From the NCBI GenBank assembly GCA_019095985.1, contig CM032661.1, positions 25,229,944 to 25,293,943 of the forward strand: a stretch of DNA of 64,000 bases, in the 5' to 3' direction. This document shows, in pieces, positions 1-13,200 of the stretch (position 1 is the first letter of the stretch; each line of letters starts with the position of its first letter). Source of the DNA: Streblospio benedicti. Its lineage: Eukaryota > Annelida > Polychaeta > Spionida > Spionidae. The position numbers and the translations under genes are program-made. The notes beneath the pieces are model-generated. The model had not been told where the DNA came from. It was given only the letters and a program-made list of their open reading frames with translations, and ran no database searches.

Positions 1-108
1 ATTTCCGGTGTTAGTTGTTCTTTAATGAGTATGGTGGAGGGGGAGGGGGTTCTAGTATGTTTGGTTTGGTTTGAGTAATGTGATACATTAATCTTATGGA
101 TGTTTCAG

Positions 109-240
109 ACATGTAATGGGATGAATCGACTTGTACGTGGAGGATGGCTAAATGCACACAATCCAAACACATTCACCGGCGTGGGAGGCATTGAGAAAAT
201 ACGGACGTGGGCAGATTACTCCCACGACACTGTTTGGTGA
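109..240 (+). CDS. Candidate last coding exon of an unrecognised gene
   Basis: A good 3' splice site (pyrimidine-rich, ending TTTCAG at 108) is followed by an open frame of 43 codons ending in TGA at 238-240. The peptide looks protein-like and ends with TWADYSHDTVW; it contains NRLVRGGWLNAHNPNTF. The frame needs an upstream exon outside the window. A GT at 237-238 followed by GAGC could also act as a 5' splice site, which would make this an internal exon of 128 bases. I do not recognise the protein family. The ATG-initiated frame at 152-397 overlaps this exon in another frame and looks like a shadow. Confidence 0.4.
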   Translation, partial: TCNGMNRLVRGGWLNAHNPNTFTGVGGIEKIRTWADYSHDTVW

Positions 241-1531
241 GCACAGTGGAGGAATTGATGGTGTTTTCACATCACAACGTAATCCATGTGTCGGGATAGG
301 GGTCTTGGAGGGGTGTCACGGTGCGTCAACTGCGTGCAACTGTCTCTCGGTGGTGTGCTTTGCAAAACGTTGTAGGGAGCATAATTGCACCATGTAATAA
401 GCATTCAAATAATACGTGTTCATAATGGGTTAAAAAAATGTTTTTCACTGTTATTTACTGAACAGACCTATGCCTAGTGAACTCTCAGATGGAATATATA
501 TGTGTTGTTGATACTACAATAATATTAATATACCTTGTAGGTGCTAGGACTTATTGTTTTGGTCCACAAAATCTGCATTCTCTACTTTTACTCTGTCAAA
601 ACAATTTTGCTGCACGAAGACATTGTTTTAGAAAGAATGCGTGTTCTGCTTCATTCTGCTATATTTGTACCATTCTTCGTTACATGAATCTAACTGTTTG
701 AAAATTGGTCAACAAAATCAGCAATACGCAACATGGTTAAACTTGCTCAACACCGAATAACAGTCGAAGCACCGTGAAGATACACCAGTTGCTACTTGAT
801 TTTGTTGCGATCGGGCCCATTAGATAATCGATTATAGTGGTTATATAATGCATAAAACAATCATTGGTTTAGCCAGGTATTCAAAATTAGTACTCGAAGC
901 TTACAATTGATAAACTTGAATTGTACGCAATGTTTCTCTACATTAACAAATAGAATTGATATTTGAGTTTATATCTACCACCCTGCGCTAGATATGAATT
1001 TTGTAATCAAATGTAGCCATGATCACATTTAACTACAATACGAGTTTTTAGTATGCATTTATTGTGTACTTGCTATCTCAAAATGCCCGTCCCTTTTTGC
1101 CTTTGTCTTTAACAGTCATTACGTGATTAATATTAAGAAGTATTACTACCATTTTTCAAATCATATATGTACAACGTAACTTTCAACAACCAAACATCCA
1201 CGTATCAACAACTTCTGCATCAGCTATATCCAGAATATGGCCTACTGTACATTCTTTTTCGTGATTGTTTGTGACTTTCATTATCCAAATTATTTTTCCT
1301 TATTTGCACTACTAATATGTATCTTTACGTGTCAGATTGATACAAAGTATTGTGACGATTACAGGCACATTTTTATATCTCACAAAGCAACGTTTTAATT
1401 ACTGTCAATTGGGATCAAAATTACATTCAAAGTCTCCTTACAAACGTTCATAGTAGCCGAGTTTATGTAGAGCCTTCGTAATCTTCAATTACTACCCAGC
1501 AGAATTCACACCACCCATCAGTATGGTCATC
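241..1531. other. Non-coding AT-rich stretch
   Basis: No exon-like frame with flanking splice sites and no clear repeat were seen here. The stretch lies between the candidate exon on plus and the 3' end of the minus-strand gene that stops at 1532, so it probably holds the 3' UTR of that gene. Confidence 0.5.
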
Positions 1532-2008
1532 TCATCCCTGAACCTGGGCCTCAGGACCTTCAGAATCGTCCAGGACAGCAATGTCTTCAGTGGTCTCTTT
1601 CGGCTCAACATTGTCAACGTCCTCTTCATCCGAATCGAGCGCGAACGGAGTAGGAGTTCGCTGTAATCTCTTCCTCATCTCTTCAATCTCAATTGGTGTC
1701 TCAGAAAATGTCACTGACCGAGATCTCTCTTTTCCATCCGGAATCTCCAAGTCATAAACATCTTCTGCATCAGCGTCTAAAGCATCAGGTTTAGTATCTG
1801 CGCCCAATGATGCATGCTCTTTGATGATGCCATGACTCTTATTATCAGCTTGAGATTCAATATCCAACGTAGCCTCCGCATTCCCTCCTGAATCTATTAG
1901 ATGGTGAAGTTTTGCCTTTGGTTTTACAGCAGGAGTGTTAACATTTATATCCATACCGGCATCTGTAGAATTGCAGTTGTTGATATGGCTCATATGTACT
2001 TCTGCCAT
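1532..2008 (-). CDS. Intronless protein phosphatase 1 regulator-like protein, paralog 1
   Basis: An uninterrupted frame of 158 residues starts at an ATG with purine at -3 and ends in TGA. Residues 94-101 read KERSRSVTF-like with SVTF (98-101) fitting the RVxF docking motif for PP1. About ten residues later comes EEMRKRLQRTPTP (109-121), then an acidic run DSDEED. The order RVxF, then EM-basic-PTP, then acidic tail resembles inhibitor-1/DARPP-32 (PPP1R1), where the threonine of PTP is phosphorylated by PKA to block PP1. Here the linker is shorter, the basic run is weaker, and a ~90-residue polar N-terminus precedes the motif, so the family call is an inference. The whole conserved block (about 82-130) is shared almost unchanged with the gene at 15516-16061, while the flanks differ. 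This conservation is the best evidence that both are real. Likely cytoplasmic and disordered; no signal peptide or membrane segment. Confidence 0.78.
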   Translation of the reverse strand: MAEVHMSHINNCNSTDAGMDINVNTPAVKPKAKLHHLIDSGGNAEATLDIESQADNKSHGIIKEHASLGADTKPDALDADAEDVYDLEIPDGKERSRSVTFSETPIEIEEMRKRLQRTPTPFALDSDEEDVDNVEPKETTEDIAVLDDSEGPEAQVQG

Positions 2009-2975
2009 GTTTACTGATCCTTTAAATTATATCGACAACATGGAATGTCTACACGGTCACAAACAGAAACAGTAAACGTACTCAAATGTTAATAATGATG
2101 ACGGCTATTTACTCTGTAATTTTTACACTGTCAGAGGGACTATTTTGCTCATATCTATATGCAATGTAAGCGTCTTGCAGTTTAAGTGCTTTATTGATAA
2201 TACAATTTAGCAATGAAATAGTTCCTGTTAGCATTCAATAGTTTGGTGTTCACTGTGAATGACATAAGTGATTCAGATCCATGAGACTTCACAATCAATA
2301 ATTCATATCGCAATAACATAATAGATTGCAATAACAGAGATTATTCTCATCTTACACAATACTGGTTGCTCGGGCACTGTGCGGGGTCCATAATTTATTG
2401 ATAAGCGGTTAATTTCAGTGACTCGTCCGACTCACAACCATATGTTAGTCTCCACGAGGTAATGACTACGTACACTGTTCCAATATTTACAAACGCACAC
2501 GAGTGTCCAGCATCAATTGTAAAGCAATTAAAAATGGTATCCCCTTACAATGAACATATTCAATCACAATATCTCAGTAATCAAATAACTAACTATTCAC
2601 ACTAATAATTGATTCTTACACCAACGTATATTCAACCAAACTGCTATGTCCACCTCTAACTCAATTTGCGATATCAAATCAGTTCATCTGCAATCTCTGT
2701 TCATTCCATCTACAGCAGAATATCCACTGTAATGACCCTACACACCACCAGCTTGCCGTCTGGTATATCCGCTGGTGTTTGGCAGACAGGCTCCATATTC
2801 ACGTCGGATGCTGTACAACAGTCTAGACGGTCTTCCTCCCACGCTGCACTATCCGGTAGATGGATTACAATGAGCAATGTTTCTCAATGGTCATTTGATT
2901 ATCACTTAACCAAATCTGGTCGTGTTGGCAAACTCCTCGTGGTCATTTTGTTAATAACCATTACTATGTACTATG
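2009..2975. other. Upstream region of paralog 1
   Basis: AT-rich DNA upstream of the minus-strand gene; it should hold its promoter. No clear TATA box, repeat or further exon was identified. Confidence 0.4.
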
Positions 2976-2986
2976 CTAGGTGATTT

Positions 2987-2991
2987 TGCTT

Positions 2992-3087
<96 letters not shown>
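2987..3087. repeat. CTG/CAG trinucleotide repeat
   Basis: A few TTG units (2996-3010) run into about 25 uninterrupted CTG units (3011-3087). It opens long homopeptide frames on both strands (Leu, Ala and others), none of which has any other support as coding. It lies about 1 kb upstream of the minus-strand PP1-regulator-like gene, where it would read as CAG. Confidence 0.95.
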
Positions 3088-3089
<2 letters not shown>

Positions 3090-3879
3090 CCTCCCACTCC
3101 TCTCGTCTCTAGTCTCCACCGCATCGGCGGCGTCATCTTACGCAACCTGCCCCGCAGTGAAATACATTAACATCTATCATCGCTCAAATTTCAAACAGGA
3201 GAATCGGGACAAAGCAACATAAAACAACCTAATACTGCAGACATGTAATTGCGCTGTGCTTGCAATTTTACATTTGATATATATATATTTGGTGTAATTA
3301 TAGCTGTACTATTTATATTTATAATTTTGACAATGTATTAGTGTGGTTGGTCATCCGAAAAATGTTTATCCATAACTTGTTGTTGTTTTTTCAAAATGAA
3401 TGTGATGGTCAAAAATATTACAAAATTCAACATATGATGGATATGATTTATGTTAGAATTTTGATAATTTTTAGTATACTAAACATCCTATGCATTTGGT
3501 ACACGCTGTTGAACGATTTACAATACGTTCACAACTAGGAAAATGTTTTGGACAAAGAACCTAAAAACGCGACGAATCTAATTGCGAATATCCCTATAGA
3601 CTGGACAGACAACTATTTCAGTAGACGGCATTTTAACTCACCAATCTGCGTCAATTGTAATCTGTTTAAGCTGCTGGCCAATTTATTTCTGTGGGGAAGC
3701 ACAAAGAAGCGTAATTGATTGTGAAAATCGGAGAAGTAGGTTTAGTTGCGTTTCAACAGGCACTCCAGTTAGTGTATGATTTATTACACTATGTTTCTAA
3801 CCTCTTGATTCTCCCGTGCTTACCACCAAACAGAAATACAAATAATCAACCGTGACTTACCCCAATGGGAAACCTGAGA
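3088..3879. other. Non-coding stretch
   Basis: AT-rich sequence with no exon-like frame or repeat that I can support. Confidence 0.4.
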
Positions 3880-4195
3880 AGTGTGGATAGTGTGCTTCGA
3901 TTCCCGGTCGAGTCTGGTGGTGAGTGTTGAGTAAACTCATCCGTAAAGAAGTTGCACAATGTTCCGTGGCACCTACACGTTAATTAGCTACAATTCATTG
4001 GGTTGAAAGGGTGAGTGAGTAAGTGATTGTGTGAGTGATTAGCCCTGTGCGCTGAATGTGCTGCCGATGCAAGCATATGAGAAATGATCAATTGATGTTC
4101 AATAAGTGGGCCAATGGCCTGGTGTAAATTGTAAAGTCATGAGAGCAAGACTTGGATCAGGACTATAAAGAATAAACCACCACATTTACATTTAC
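3880..4195 (+). mobile_element. tRNA-derived SINE, copy 1
   Basis: Three copies of one family occur in the window (also 32540-32870 and 62705-63062, both minus). This copy keeps the B-box-like TTCGATTCCCGG, the segment GTCTGGTGGTGAGTGTTGAG, the GTGAGTGAGT stretch, the ATTGTAAAGTC block and the tail of CATTTA repeats. The 5' tRNA-like head is poorly kept here. Divergence from the other copies suggests it is old. Confidence 0.75.
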
Positions 4196-7100
4196 ATTTT
4201 GAAACCATGTTTCATCTTGACACCCGAGGATACCGCATGAAGAGTGTGTAGTGCAGGCTCGCATAGGTACTTCACACGAACATGAATTGGCACAAGAACC
4301 ACCAGAGAGCTTATACTTTTACCTCATTGCATTGCCACTGATGCTATACATTTTCTTTCTACTGTTTACGAAATAGCCGTTCATGTTTTGTCAGGAATAT
4401 AACATAGTTCATATGATAGCCAAGCAGAAAACTCTTTGCCAATCTACAGAAGCTCAGAGGAAGTCAAAATCGATTACATTGCTTTATTAATAGCTCTAGG
4501 CATATACTATTCATTTGCACTGTCTCTGAAATATCACACCGTTCGATCAACACCGGTCCCTCGGTTTGAGAGAACATGTAGTCATAGCACACACCCATCT
4601 ATGTAAACAAAACGGGACTCTGCAACCTCACCAACCGATCTATTTGTAAATATAGCGTCCTCATTCGTGTGGGGATGTGTGCATAATTGTTGCAGCTTCA
4701 GGCTTCAATTTCAATATCTCACAGGATTAATCACTTGTACCATTTACAACGAGGGTTATCATCATTGCTAGGATCAATACATGAAAATGAATGTGTTAGC
4801 AAAATTGGCAACAGCTAATAAGAGCATACAACCGTCATGATGGAGCACTTACATGTATCATTTGTACTCAGTGTTTGCTGCTGCAGAAAAATACGTCTGT
4901 GAAATATCCAGGTCTCCTTTACAGATTCTTACTAAACTCATGTTTTTGAAACCTTGATTTAGTTTTCTCACGTCGATTCTTATTTGTCTACAGAGTTCTT
5001 TCAACCGAAAAAGATTCAACAAATAACATTCCTAAGCTTCATCCACTCATGCTGTTTGACATTGTAATAATATTGTTATTGTTATTGCAACGTAGTTTTA
5101 GTCCACAACCCATATGCTCCGTCATTTTCCTCCAGGACAATCGACTTGTTTTAATGCTATATTTCCCTGGAGAGCATGCAGCATTTGTCACAGGTCGGGG
5201 GATTATGGCTTGCCTAATCGTATCTATTTACATGTATTTGGTACAAATGCATATAGTGGTAACGAATGATATCACCGGGGTATTGTTTTCCAATATGTCA
5301 AGTTCTTATGCATGCAGTGAGATCAGCGTCCACAAGACAGGCCGTCGAATTGTGACACTGAAAAGAGAAAATAAGAAAAGGACATAAATGTACACATGCA
5401 TAAAAGACACTTCTATGTGTGTGGTGCAACCAAATTGCTAGCTTCACCAAGCAGAGCACTCATCCACACGAGATATCCTAACCTCCTATGTACTACTTCA
5501 CACACCAACATATACTTGCAGATTTTAGTGAAGTAGATTTTACTTTAATTCCATGATTACCTCATCTATTCACCTTGTAATAGAGCGAACGCTTGTCTTC
5601 TATTTCCTTCTGTAAGATTGTTCAATCATGTGGCCACCTCTCTGAGGGCCACCTGTGACTGCTGGCATTGCACTGTTATCTTCATTGAAGTTGCACAAAA
5701 ACTTTAAAAATTCCACCTTGTCCATTGAGCTGTGTTTATCTTAGTCTCAAAGCAAACCTGTAGGTTGTCCATATTTTGTTTACAAATATCTATATTCTGT
5801 CAAAATATCTCAAAACGTTGGTATGCTGGAAAAGATAGCTGTTTGGTGTTTTCTATGAATAAATTGAGTAACGACTCGACGCTATATTACATTGCTCATG
5901 ATTGCCTATGACAGTCTCGGTAATGTTTAAATTATAATGCTTTATGTGAACATGTAGTTTAATGAATGATAATGTGGCCAGCCTGCAAACCCTTCACAGA
6001 ATAAATATGCCATACATATGCAACTGTTACAAAACACTAAAAGCAATGAAACTGAAATATCCATGGTATTTTACATCTATATACATTTTACTTACAAAAG
6101 GTTGTCTCAAAACAGTTTCCGACGTGCACTTTTGCCTAAATGGCCATCATATATATGGTAAATGTTGCAACAAGAAACATTTCTCAGTAATACCCAAGTG
6201 CATATTTGCAACATTATTTTAACTGAATACAACAAATTCAACTGTAATATAGCTAACTTATTTTTATGAGTGTCATATAGAGTCTATCAATGTAGTTCGG
6301 GTATATTAGGGTGAAATGGGTGAGCTCGATTGTACCTACAAACGAACGAAAGTGAAGAATGGTTGCAGTGTTCATGATGCAAACTTAATTTGTTCCCACC
6401 AAAGTGTCTTGCCATTGACAGGATTTTAGATATCTATTTTCAAATGACACTACACGCAATGAAGAGCCTTGTTGCTGAAAGCACTTTTTGCATGAATTGC
6501 AATTGATTTATAGTAATAAGTATGCATGCAAAGCTTCTGGGTGCTTCAATCATCTTATGTTGAATAATAAACTCAATTTGACACACCGTCTTCAACAAAA
6601 ATTGAATTGGTACTCTCTTTATTGACGTATGCGATTTTAGTGACTTTATAGGGGTAACTTGGTGAAAAATATGCTCAATTCCAATAGATGCAATAGATGT
6701 ATCAGGCGTTATGGGAACATGGAATATCGGATGCCTGCTATCTAGCTAATCCATATAGTAAAGCTCTGTTAAACCTACTGGTTTATTACAATATAACGTA
6801 GGCAAGTGTCCATCAGTGTAACTAATAGTCCACAGGACTACAATATTCAACAAGGCTTTGATGTTTTCGTAAACTCTGTTTAAAAGGAAATGCAGACAAT
6901 CTCGTACAAAGTTACCCTCTGATAAAATCTTTACAACATATATTAGAATTTTAGAGGAGAAATATTTTTACTGTTATGAAAGTCCTCCGATTATTCAATG
7001 ACCCCGCTAGATGAAGAACCGATGAAATATTCATAGGGCAGACCTACAAGTCTGAACATTTGTCTTTTCAAGCCACAGGCATGCGAATAAAATAGAAGTC

Positions 7101-8472
7101 TACAGTTGAACTCTAAAAAAAGATCGTGCTCTGAAATTGCAGCTTTGATGCTTTAGAATACAAAATGCTCTAAAACATTGCCGCATCTTTGTCTTTGTCA
7201 CATCATTTTATATGAAAGTGGAATTTTCTTTCACCTCTTTTTTTTTCAATGAAGGTAATCACACAATTCTTATCATGTAGGACACTGATGCCATCATTTA
7301 CACGTTTGATTATCTAGGTATTGTGATGATTTAAATATATACATTTAAATCTATGTATATGAATTACAAATGTATCACGTAGCACAGTTATAATATGAGT
7401 ATGAAAAGTGCTCGTCGCTGGATCTTGCTCGTGCTCATTGTTGCGGCCATATATCTGAGACCGTTATGACTTATGATGCTAATTCCAAAGCTGTACAGAA
7501 AATTATATAAGAAGGCTGTCTTCGAAGGCTATCTTCTTAACATATTTTCATAAATCTATAATTCTAGTAATATGATAAAATGATAATAGTTCTAGAGTGC
7601 ATTTTAACATTTTAATGGACATTCTATGTTCGGGAAAGGAGATAAAAACAATAGTCTGTAATACTATTTGTATACGTGTATGGTGGACGCGTTTAACTTG
7701 ACCTTGAAGGTAATAAATACAGATTTCAGCTATCCAAAAATTCGAGTAATCATGGTATATTTAATTAAAAGTATGAAATAGCTTGAAGGGAAATGGTCAT
7801 TTGCTAATATTGCCCATAAATTCGAGTTATCAGAGTTCGAGATATAGACGACCATTCTGTACCAAAATAGGGGTAACAATTTAGACAATAATATATAACA
7901 AATCACAATATGGTGAGTAAACTATAAACATTAATTGTTGAAAACTATACCGTTCTAAAATACCGAATACATAGGCAGCTGTCTTCTCGTGGAGTAGGCT
8001 ACATCTGAGATAGACAACAATGTCTATCACAGACTATAATGGAATAAGCACGCAACTAGTGTAGCCGGTTGGCTTCTCTGTACGAGTGGTCGTGAAGCGC
8101 CATATTTATATGCTTTTAAGTCGCTCACGATGCATTGTTGAAATATGCATGAGTAACTGTTAAGACAATGCGTCCGTAATGATGAATGAGCACTGTAGTT
8201 CAAATACAGGTAAGCCCTGGGAATAAAGGGCAGTGATATACGTGGATATGTTTTAGAAATGCGCTCCTATTTTTATCTGTTTGATAAGTATGGTTTTGTC
8301 ACCGTAGAGTGTAGTCTAATATTTTAACAGACAATGCACATGTTGTGTAGCCCCTAATGATAAAAACGTAAACGGGCTTGAATTACGGACGACCCTGGAT
8401 ATATATAGTATTCGTGTAGACGTCCTATCCTTCGCACCCATATTCAAACGTGTGATTGTCTAAATTGAATTG
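4196..8472. other. Long non-coding stretch
   Basis: About 4.3 kb of AT-rich DNA. Open frames are short (longest 112 codons at 5049-5387) and lack splice signals, composition or motifs of coding sequence. No transposon ends were recognised. Confidence 0.4.
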
Positions 8473-9158
8473 TAAGAAATGGTTCGTATATCTGCGAAGT
8501 ATTATCCTCTACCTATTCATAAGAAATATAGATTTTATTCATTTTGAAATTGTTATTGTTTGTTGCAAAGGTGGATTTCTCTAAACTTCAACTCCTGTCC
8601 TGATATCTAAACGACCACTTTCTCAGATGGATCCTGAAAAAATAAATAAATACAAGCGTGGCCCGTCACTTTACAATTGATGTGTCTGCTGCAATCGTTG
8701 CCGTTGTAGTCGATTGTCACCCTCGTCTCGTCATCGCCATCTTCATCATCCCCATCGTCCTCTACTATTGCCAATATGAATTGTCTTTGGGCATTATTGC
8801 TCCAAATACACGCCATGTTTATTGTTATTTGTGTGTGTGCGTGTGGGCAGAGTCGTACTTTCTAGGGTAACATTTATGTGCAACACAGCATTACCCTTGT
8901 TCCTGCAGCAGGGTTCTTCCTCCAGCGTAATGTGCCTCAGCACTCGTCCACATCCCCTTATACACTTGGATCCACTGCTGCAAGATCTACTCCACTAGCA
9001 TATAGCTATGCTATGAGAGAAAATGTATTCTAACAGCTGGTGGTGCTTTTCCAATCGTTGAGTGGGTGGGTAACTGTAAAACATAACAGTAAAAACTCTT
9101 GAAAAGTAAAAACTCGTGTGTAGCAGAATACAAGTTTATAACAAGCCTACTTTGTTGC
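8473..9158. repeat. Direct duplication flanking gap 1, copy 1
   Basis: This segment is near-identical to 10744-11419, which begins right after the N run. Differences are small indels and cluster in the first 200 bases; a stretch of about 480 bases from TGATGTGTCTGC onward is almost unchanged. It looks like overlapping contig ends or two haplotypes left unmerged rather than a genomic duplication. Confidence 0.85.
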
Positions 9159-10642
9159 AACGTTAGTGTTAAGCTACCTTATATTTAACCATTGTCCAGA
9201 ATCCATTATGCGAGATATATAAACACTTAAACTTAAGAGAATAATCTGGCGGAACTATTGCAGGGAGAGGTACACACTGGCGGCTCTGAGGCTCTCAATT
9301 TGCACTCTGGGAAGTCTGACCAGCACAGCCAGAGTTGTCAGGCCGGTAGTCCCTACTGAGTGGCGGCTCGCTGGCTTTTTATGCTTGCGGGCAGCCGCTA
9401 GGTGGCAGGTTGGTGGCGGCCTCCAGCGGCTTCCGAGTTGGCTAACCCGCGGCAGTCGGCCGCGGGGGAGTAACCCTTTGTATTCTAGGGGACCGCGAGG
9501 GTGAGTCATGTCCAGGGACCTGTGCTAAGTTGGGCTGCAGGCGTATACGACAACCCTTCTGTTTGTGAGAATGAAGTCCATTCTAAAGAGAAAGCATTAC
9601 AGCGTGCCCAACCCACAGACTTGGGGCACAGCAAACTCCAGCGCGCACCCCCTATGGCTATTGGACTATTGATTATTTAGGCAGGTCAGGGGTATCACTT
9701 TTAATGAAAAACTAACCGATGTCGAATTATTATTATGGGGTTACATATGTCATTCATCGGTGCGGACCTCCATCTCATGCGGTAGTGGTAGTTACCCGCA
9801 TCACGTTACAAACCTAACTGGGCTCTGCCTGCATATTCCCTAACATCATGACCTGAGGTCCTTATTACCTTATACAATAAAATTTAAAATTGTATTACCG
9901 CGCTTTATGTATATATATAGATATAGTTCATATTTGGATTCTGGGCGCCCTAAACAGTGCTTATTATTATACTAATTACATCACCACTTGGTAGCTGGGT
10001 TAGTATTTATGTACCGCGTCCTCCTCGAGGTCAACACTAAATTTGGAATCTGGCTCTAATATGGCTCGAAAGGCAACAGTTGGTACCCTATGGTTGGTTT
10101 GAAAAAGAAAAACAGGATTCTATCACCAAACCGTGTATCCTTCACCTAGGTATGAGTTAAAGTCACATGAATATTGTTGTATATATATATAAGAGTTCAC
10201 TGAGGCACTGGAGCCAGCACGCCCGCCTTATATGGATTGATATTGTCTTGTTCTTTCGTTGTTGATCTCACGTTTTCAGGACAACCAAGTTCATTTCCCA
10301 ACCCACCACCTTGCTGTTCGTTCATGGCCTCGTCTGATGTCATCTGTAGATTTCTTTGTCCTTATATGGCAAGGCTTCGGTGCCTCCGCCTTAGGGTTCC
10401 CTTTATTCTTTTCTTTTGGTTTGTTTCCCTTTAAGGCTTCATGTTTTCTTATTGATGTTTGGGGCCCGGTTCGCTAGGTTCCCAGGTTATTTTTGCCCAC
10501 TTTATGGAACCTTCAAGGATTCAGAACTCCGGCTCATCAGGGCTCGTGATTGCTTTTTAGTCTTCTATGATTATCAGTTAATGGTTTTCTGTTGTATACT
10601 TTAGTCTTCTATGGTTATTGATTACTAGTCTTCTGTTGTGTA
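9159..10642. other. Sequence present only before gap 1
   Basis: About 1.5 kb lies between the two duplicated copies. It includes a more GC-rich part at 9255-9530 and short AT microsatellites near 9910 and 10180. It may be a haplotype-specific insertion of a repeat, but no ends, coding domain or target duplication were recognised. Confidence 0.35.
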
Positions 10643-10742
10643 NNNNNNNNNNNNNNNNNNNNNNNNNNNNNNNNNNNNNNNNNNNNNNNNNNNNNNNNNN
10701 NNNNNNNNNNNNNNNNNNNNNNNNNNNNNNNNNNNNNNNNNN
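10643..10742. other. Assembly gap 1 (100 N)
   Basis: Exactly 100 N, the usual placeholder for a gap of unknown size. Frames that cross it are not meaningful. Confidence 0.99.
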
Positions 10743-10743
10743 A

Positions 10744-11419
10744 AAGAAATGGTTCGTATATTGCGAAGTATTATCCTCTACTCATTCATAAGAAATATAG
10801 ATTTTATTCATTTTGAAATTGTTATTGTTTGTTGCAAAGGTGGATTTCTCTAAACTTCAACTCCTGTCGTGATATCTAAACGACCACTTTCTCCGAAGGA
10901 TCCTGTACAAAAAAAATACATGCGTGGCCTGGCACTTGATGATGTGTCTGCTGCAATCGTTGCCGTTGTAGTCGATTGTCACCCTCGTCTCGTCATCGCC
11001 ATCTTCATCATCCCCATCGTCCTCTACTATTGCCAATATGAATTGTCTTTGGGCATTATTGCTCCAAATACACGCCATGTTTATTGTTATTTGTGTGTGT
11101 GCGTGTGGGCAGAGTCGTACTTTCTAGGGTAACATTTATGTGCAACACAGCATTACCCTTGTTCCTGCAGCAGGGTTCTTCCTCCAGCGTAATGTGCCTC
11201 AGCACTCGTCCACATCCCCTTATACACTTGGATCCACTGCTGCAAGATCTACTCCACTAGCATATAGCTATGCTATGAGAGAAAATGTATTCTAACAGCT
11301 GGTGGTGCTTTTCCAATCGTTGAGTGGGTGGGTAACTGTAAAACATAACAGTAAAAACTCTTGAAAAGTAAAAACTCGTGTGTAGCGAATACAAGTTTAT
11401 AACAAGCCTACTTTGTTGC
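10744..11419. repeat. Direct duplication flanking gap 1, copy 2
   Basis: Second copy of 8473-9158, starting one base after the gap and ending at the same TTTGTTGC where the first copy also stops matching. Confidence 0.85.
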
Positions 11420-13200
11420 CAGAGGACCGCCTAGATGAATGATGATCAATAACGGGATATTATCAGCTTATACATCAACCACACACTTGATAGCAGGACA
11501 CTCATTAGTTCGGTATATTGCATACACGTACTTGCGATGTTGTAATTATTGTCAATAAGTTGACATTTCCACGGTCGCATATTCAACGTTTTACACACTA
11601 TTGTGCCTCGTAAGTGTTATAGCCTATTCTATTTCTATGTAATTAAGAATAACGTGTATATACTAATATAAATACGGTATATACCTGCACCACTCACGAT
11701 GCTGAGCCGCGTGTTATGTTCAAACGTTTCATTAATTAATAACCATTCCGTTTAACATTTCACAAGAGAAAAAGAAACTACAGGAATAGAGATAATGGCA
11801 ATGAGATGGGTTCCTGTCTTTACCAGCACCCACTGTGCAGTTTTTGTAATTACCGTTCGGTGTCTTATGTTGTCAACAATAAAAGGAAAGGGACTGGATA
11901 TCATCACGCCGCGAGGCGAAGCAGTAAGGTGTGACAGCTCATATACATAATGATGAATATCGTTTTGCTGTGTGGTAATGAGCTTTTGTAACCCTTTAGT
12001 TTCGTATAGATTACGATAAGTATGGTTGTGCTGAAATATAACGTTTGATTCCAGTGATATGAAATGTAAAATTCTCAGTAACAAATTCAGGAGTTCCTGG
12101 AAGGGGACACACGGGTACAAACTACTAGCCCGTGTACAACGAACGCACAATTCATGCCCAATGCATAGGCCCAAGGCAGACCCAGCCTGTCATGGACCAG
12201 GTCAATGTGCTGGAAACTATGGTCAGATGTGGGCTCTGGAGCAGACACGGATTCATGGATTATTAGTTACACATTTTGAAATTAAAAAAAAAGAAAAACC
12301 GACAAACAGACCCAGCTGAAATGAAGAAATAGTCTGTTAGAGTAGGGCTACATAACATTGGTTAGAGACTTATTAATATGCACTAGATGCATTGTAAGTG
12401 TTCATCCACAAGATAGAAACATTATCCTGTGTGTTTTCATTATTTACTCAATGTGTTAATGGCATCATTCCCAGGAAATCCAATTGGTTATTTCCATAAA
12501 ACATAGCTCATCATATCTCTATTGTGCTGTGTCCTTGTTTTGCCACAACTATTTATTATTTATGACTTCTTTGTGTTTGTTGATTCTAATGTGAATAATG
12601 GCTCAATATAATAGTCTGGAAGTGCAGAGATACGTATATATGCTATAACGACTATTGCATTTAAGAATTAATATGTATATTTTTTGTATAATTAACAATT
12701 TGTATAATTAATATATAGAAATAGGAAATGTATACTCAGCCATACGATGGATATTCCATTAATGCCATAAGTGTGTCCATGAGCAAAAGTAGATTTTCAA
12801 ATTGAAATAGGTGGAATGAAGTTTGTCGTTCACTGTGATTCTCTAATCCAAACATCCGCTTTAAATTGGATTCTTCCAAATGGAAGTCAATTGGTTGACA
12901 GCTTTAAAGAAATTACTATTGACATATAGTCTGCGCAATGGAATGGAGTGGGTTGGAAGTTGTCTTCGGGGGAAAAGGACAACGAGTGCACTTTAAAAGA
13001 TGCTTCCGGTGACACATTTTGAAATGTTCTAGAGAGGACTGTTGGAGTCATCGTTGTGCACTATCCATAGTACTCACACAATATCAGAATATTTTCATGC
13101 TTGCAATAATCAACGAGGTGTGGAACATGCTCAGGGCATGCTCATTGCTAAATGTGTACTCTATACAAAGCTGAATTGTAAGATGTTACAAAAATGAAAA
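11420..13200. other. Non-coding stretch
   Basis: AT-rich. Overlapping frames at 11752-12319 on both strands show no family resemblance or splice context. No clear repeat seen. Confidence 0.4.

Noticed and set aside
2951-3222. Poly-Ala and poly-Leu open frames on both strands
   Set aside because: They come only from the CTG/CAG tract; no splice context or conserved flank supports coding.
5049-5387. 112-codon frame with a hydrophobic start
   Set aside because: No family resemblance and composition like the surrounding AT-rich DNA; chance frame.
9159-10642. Possible piece of an old LTR-type element (TATA-like box near 10180)
   Set aside because: No terminal repeats, primer site or coding domain could be seen.
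8607-11132. Frames repeated on both sides of gap 1 (acidic DDGDDEDGDDE peptide and its shadow)
   Set aside because: The repetition is explained by the duplicated contig ends; the peptide is a simple-sequence product without support.
11752-12319. Overlapping 140- and 86-codon frames on opposite strands
   Set aside because: Neither shows a domain, splice sites or codon bias.
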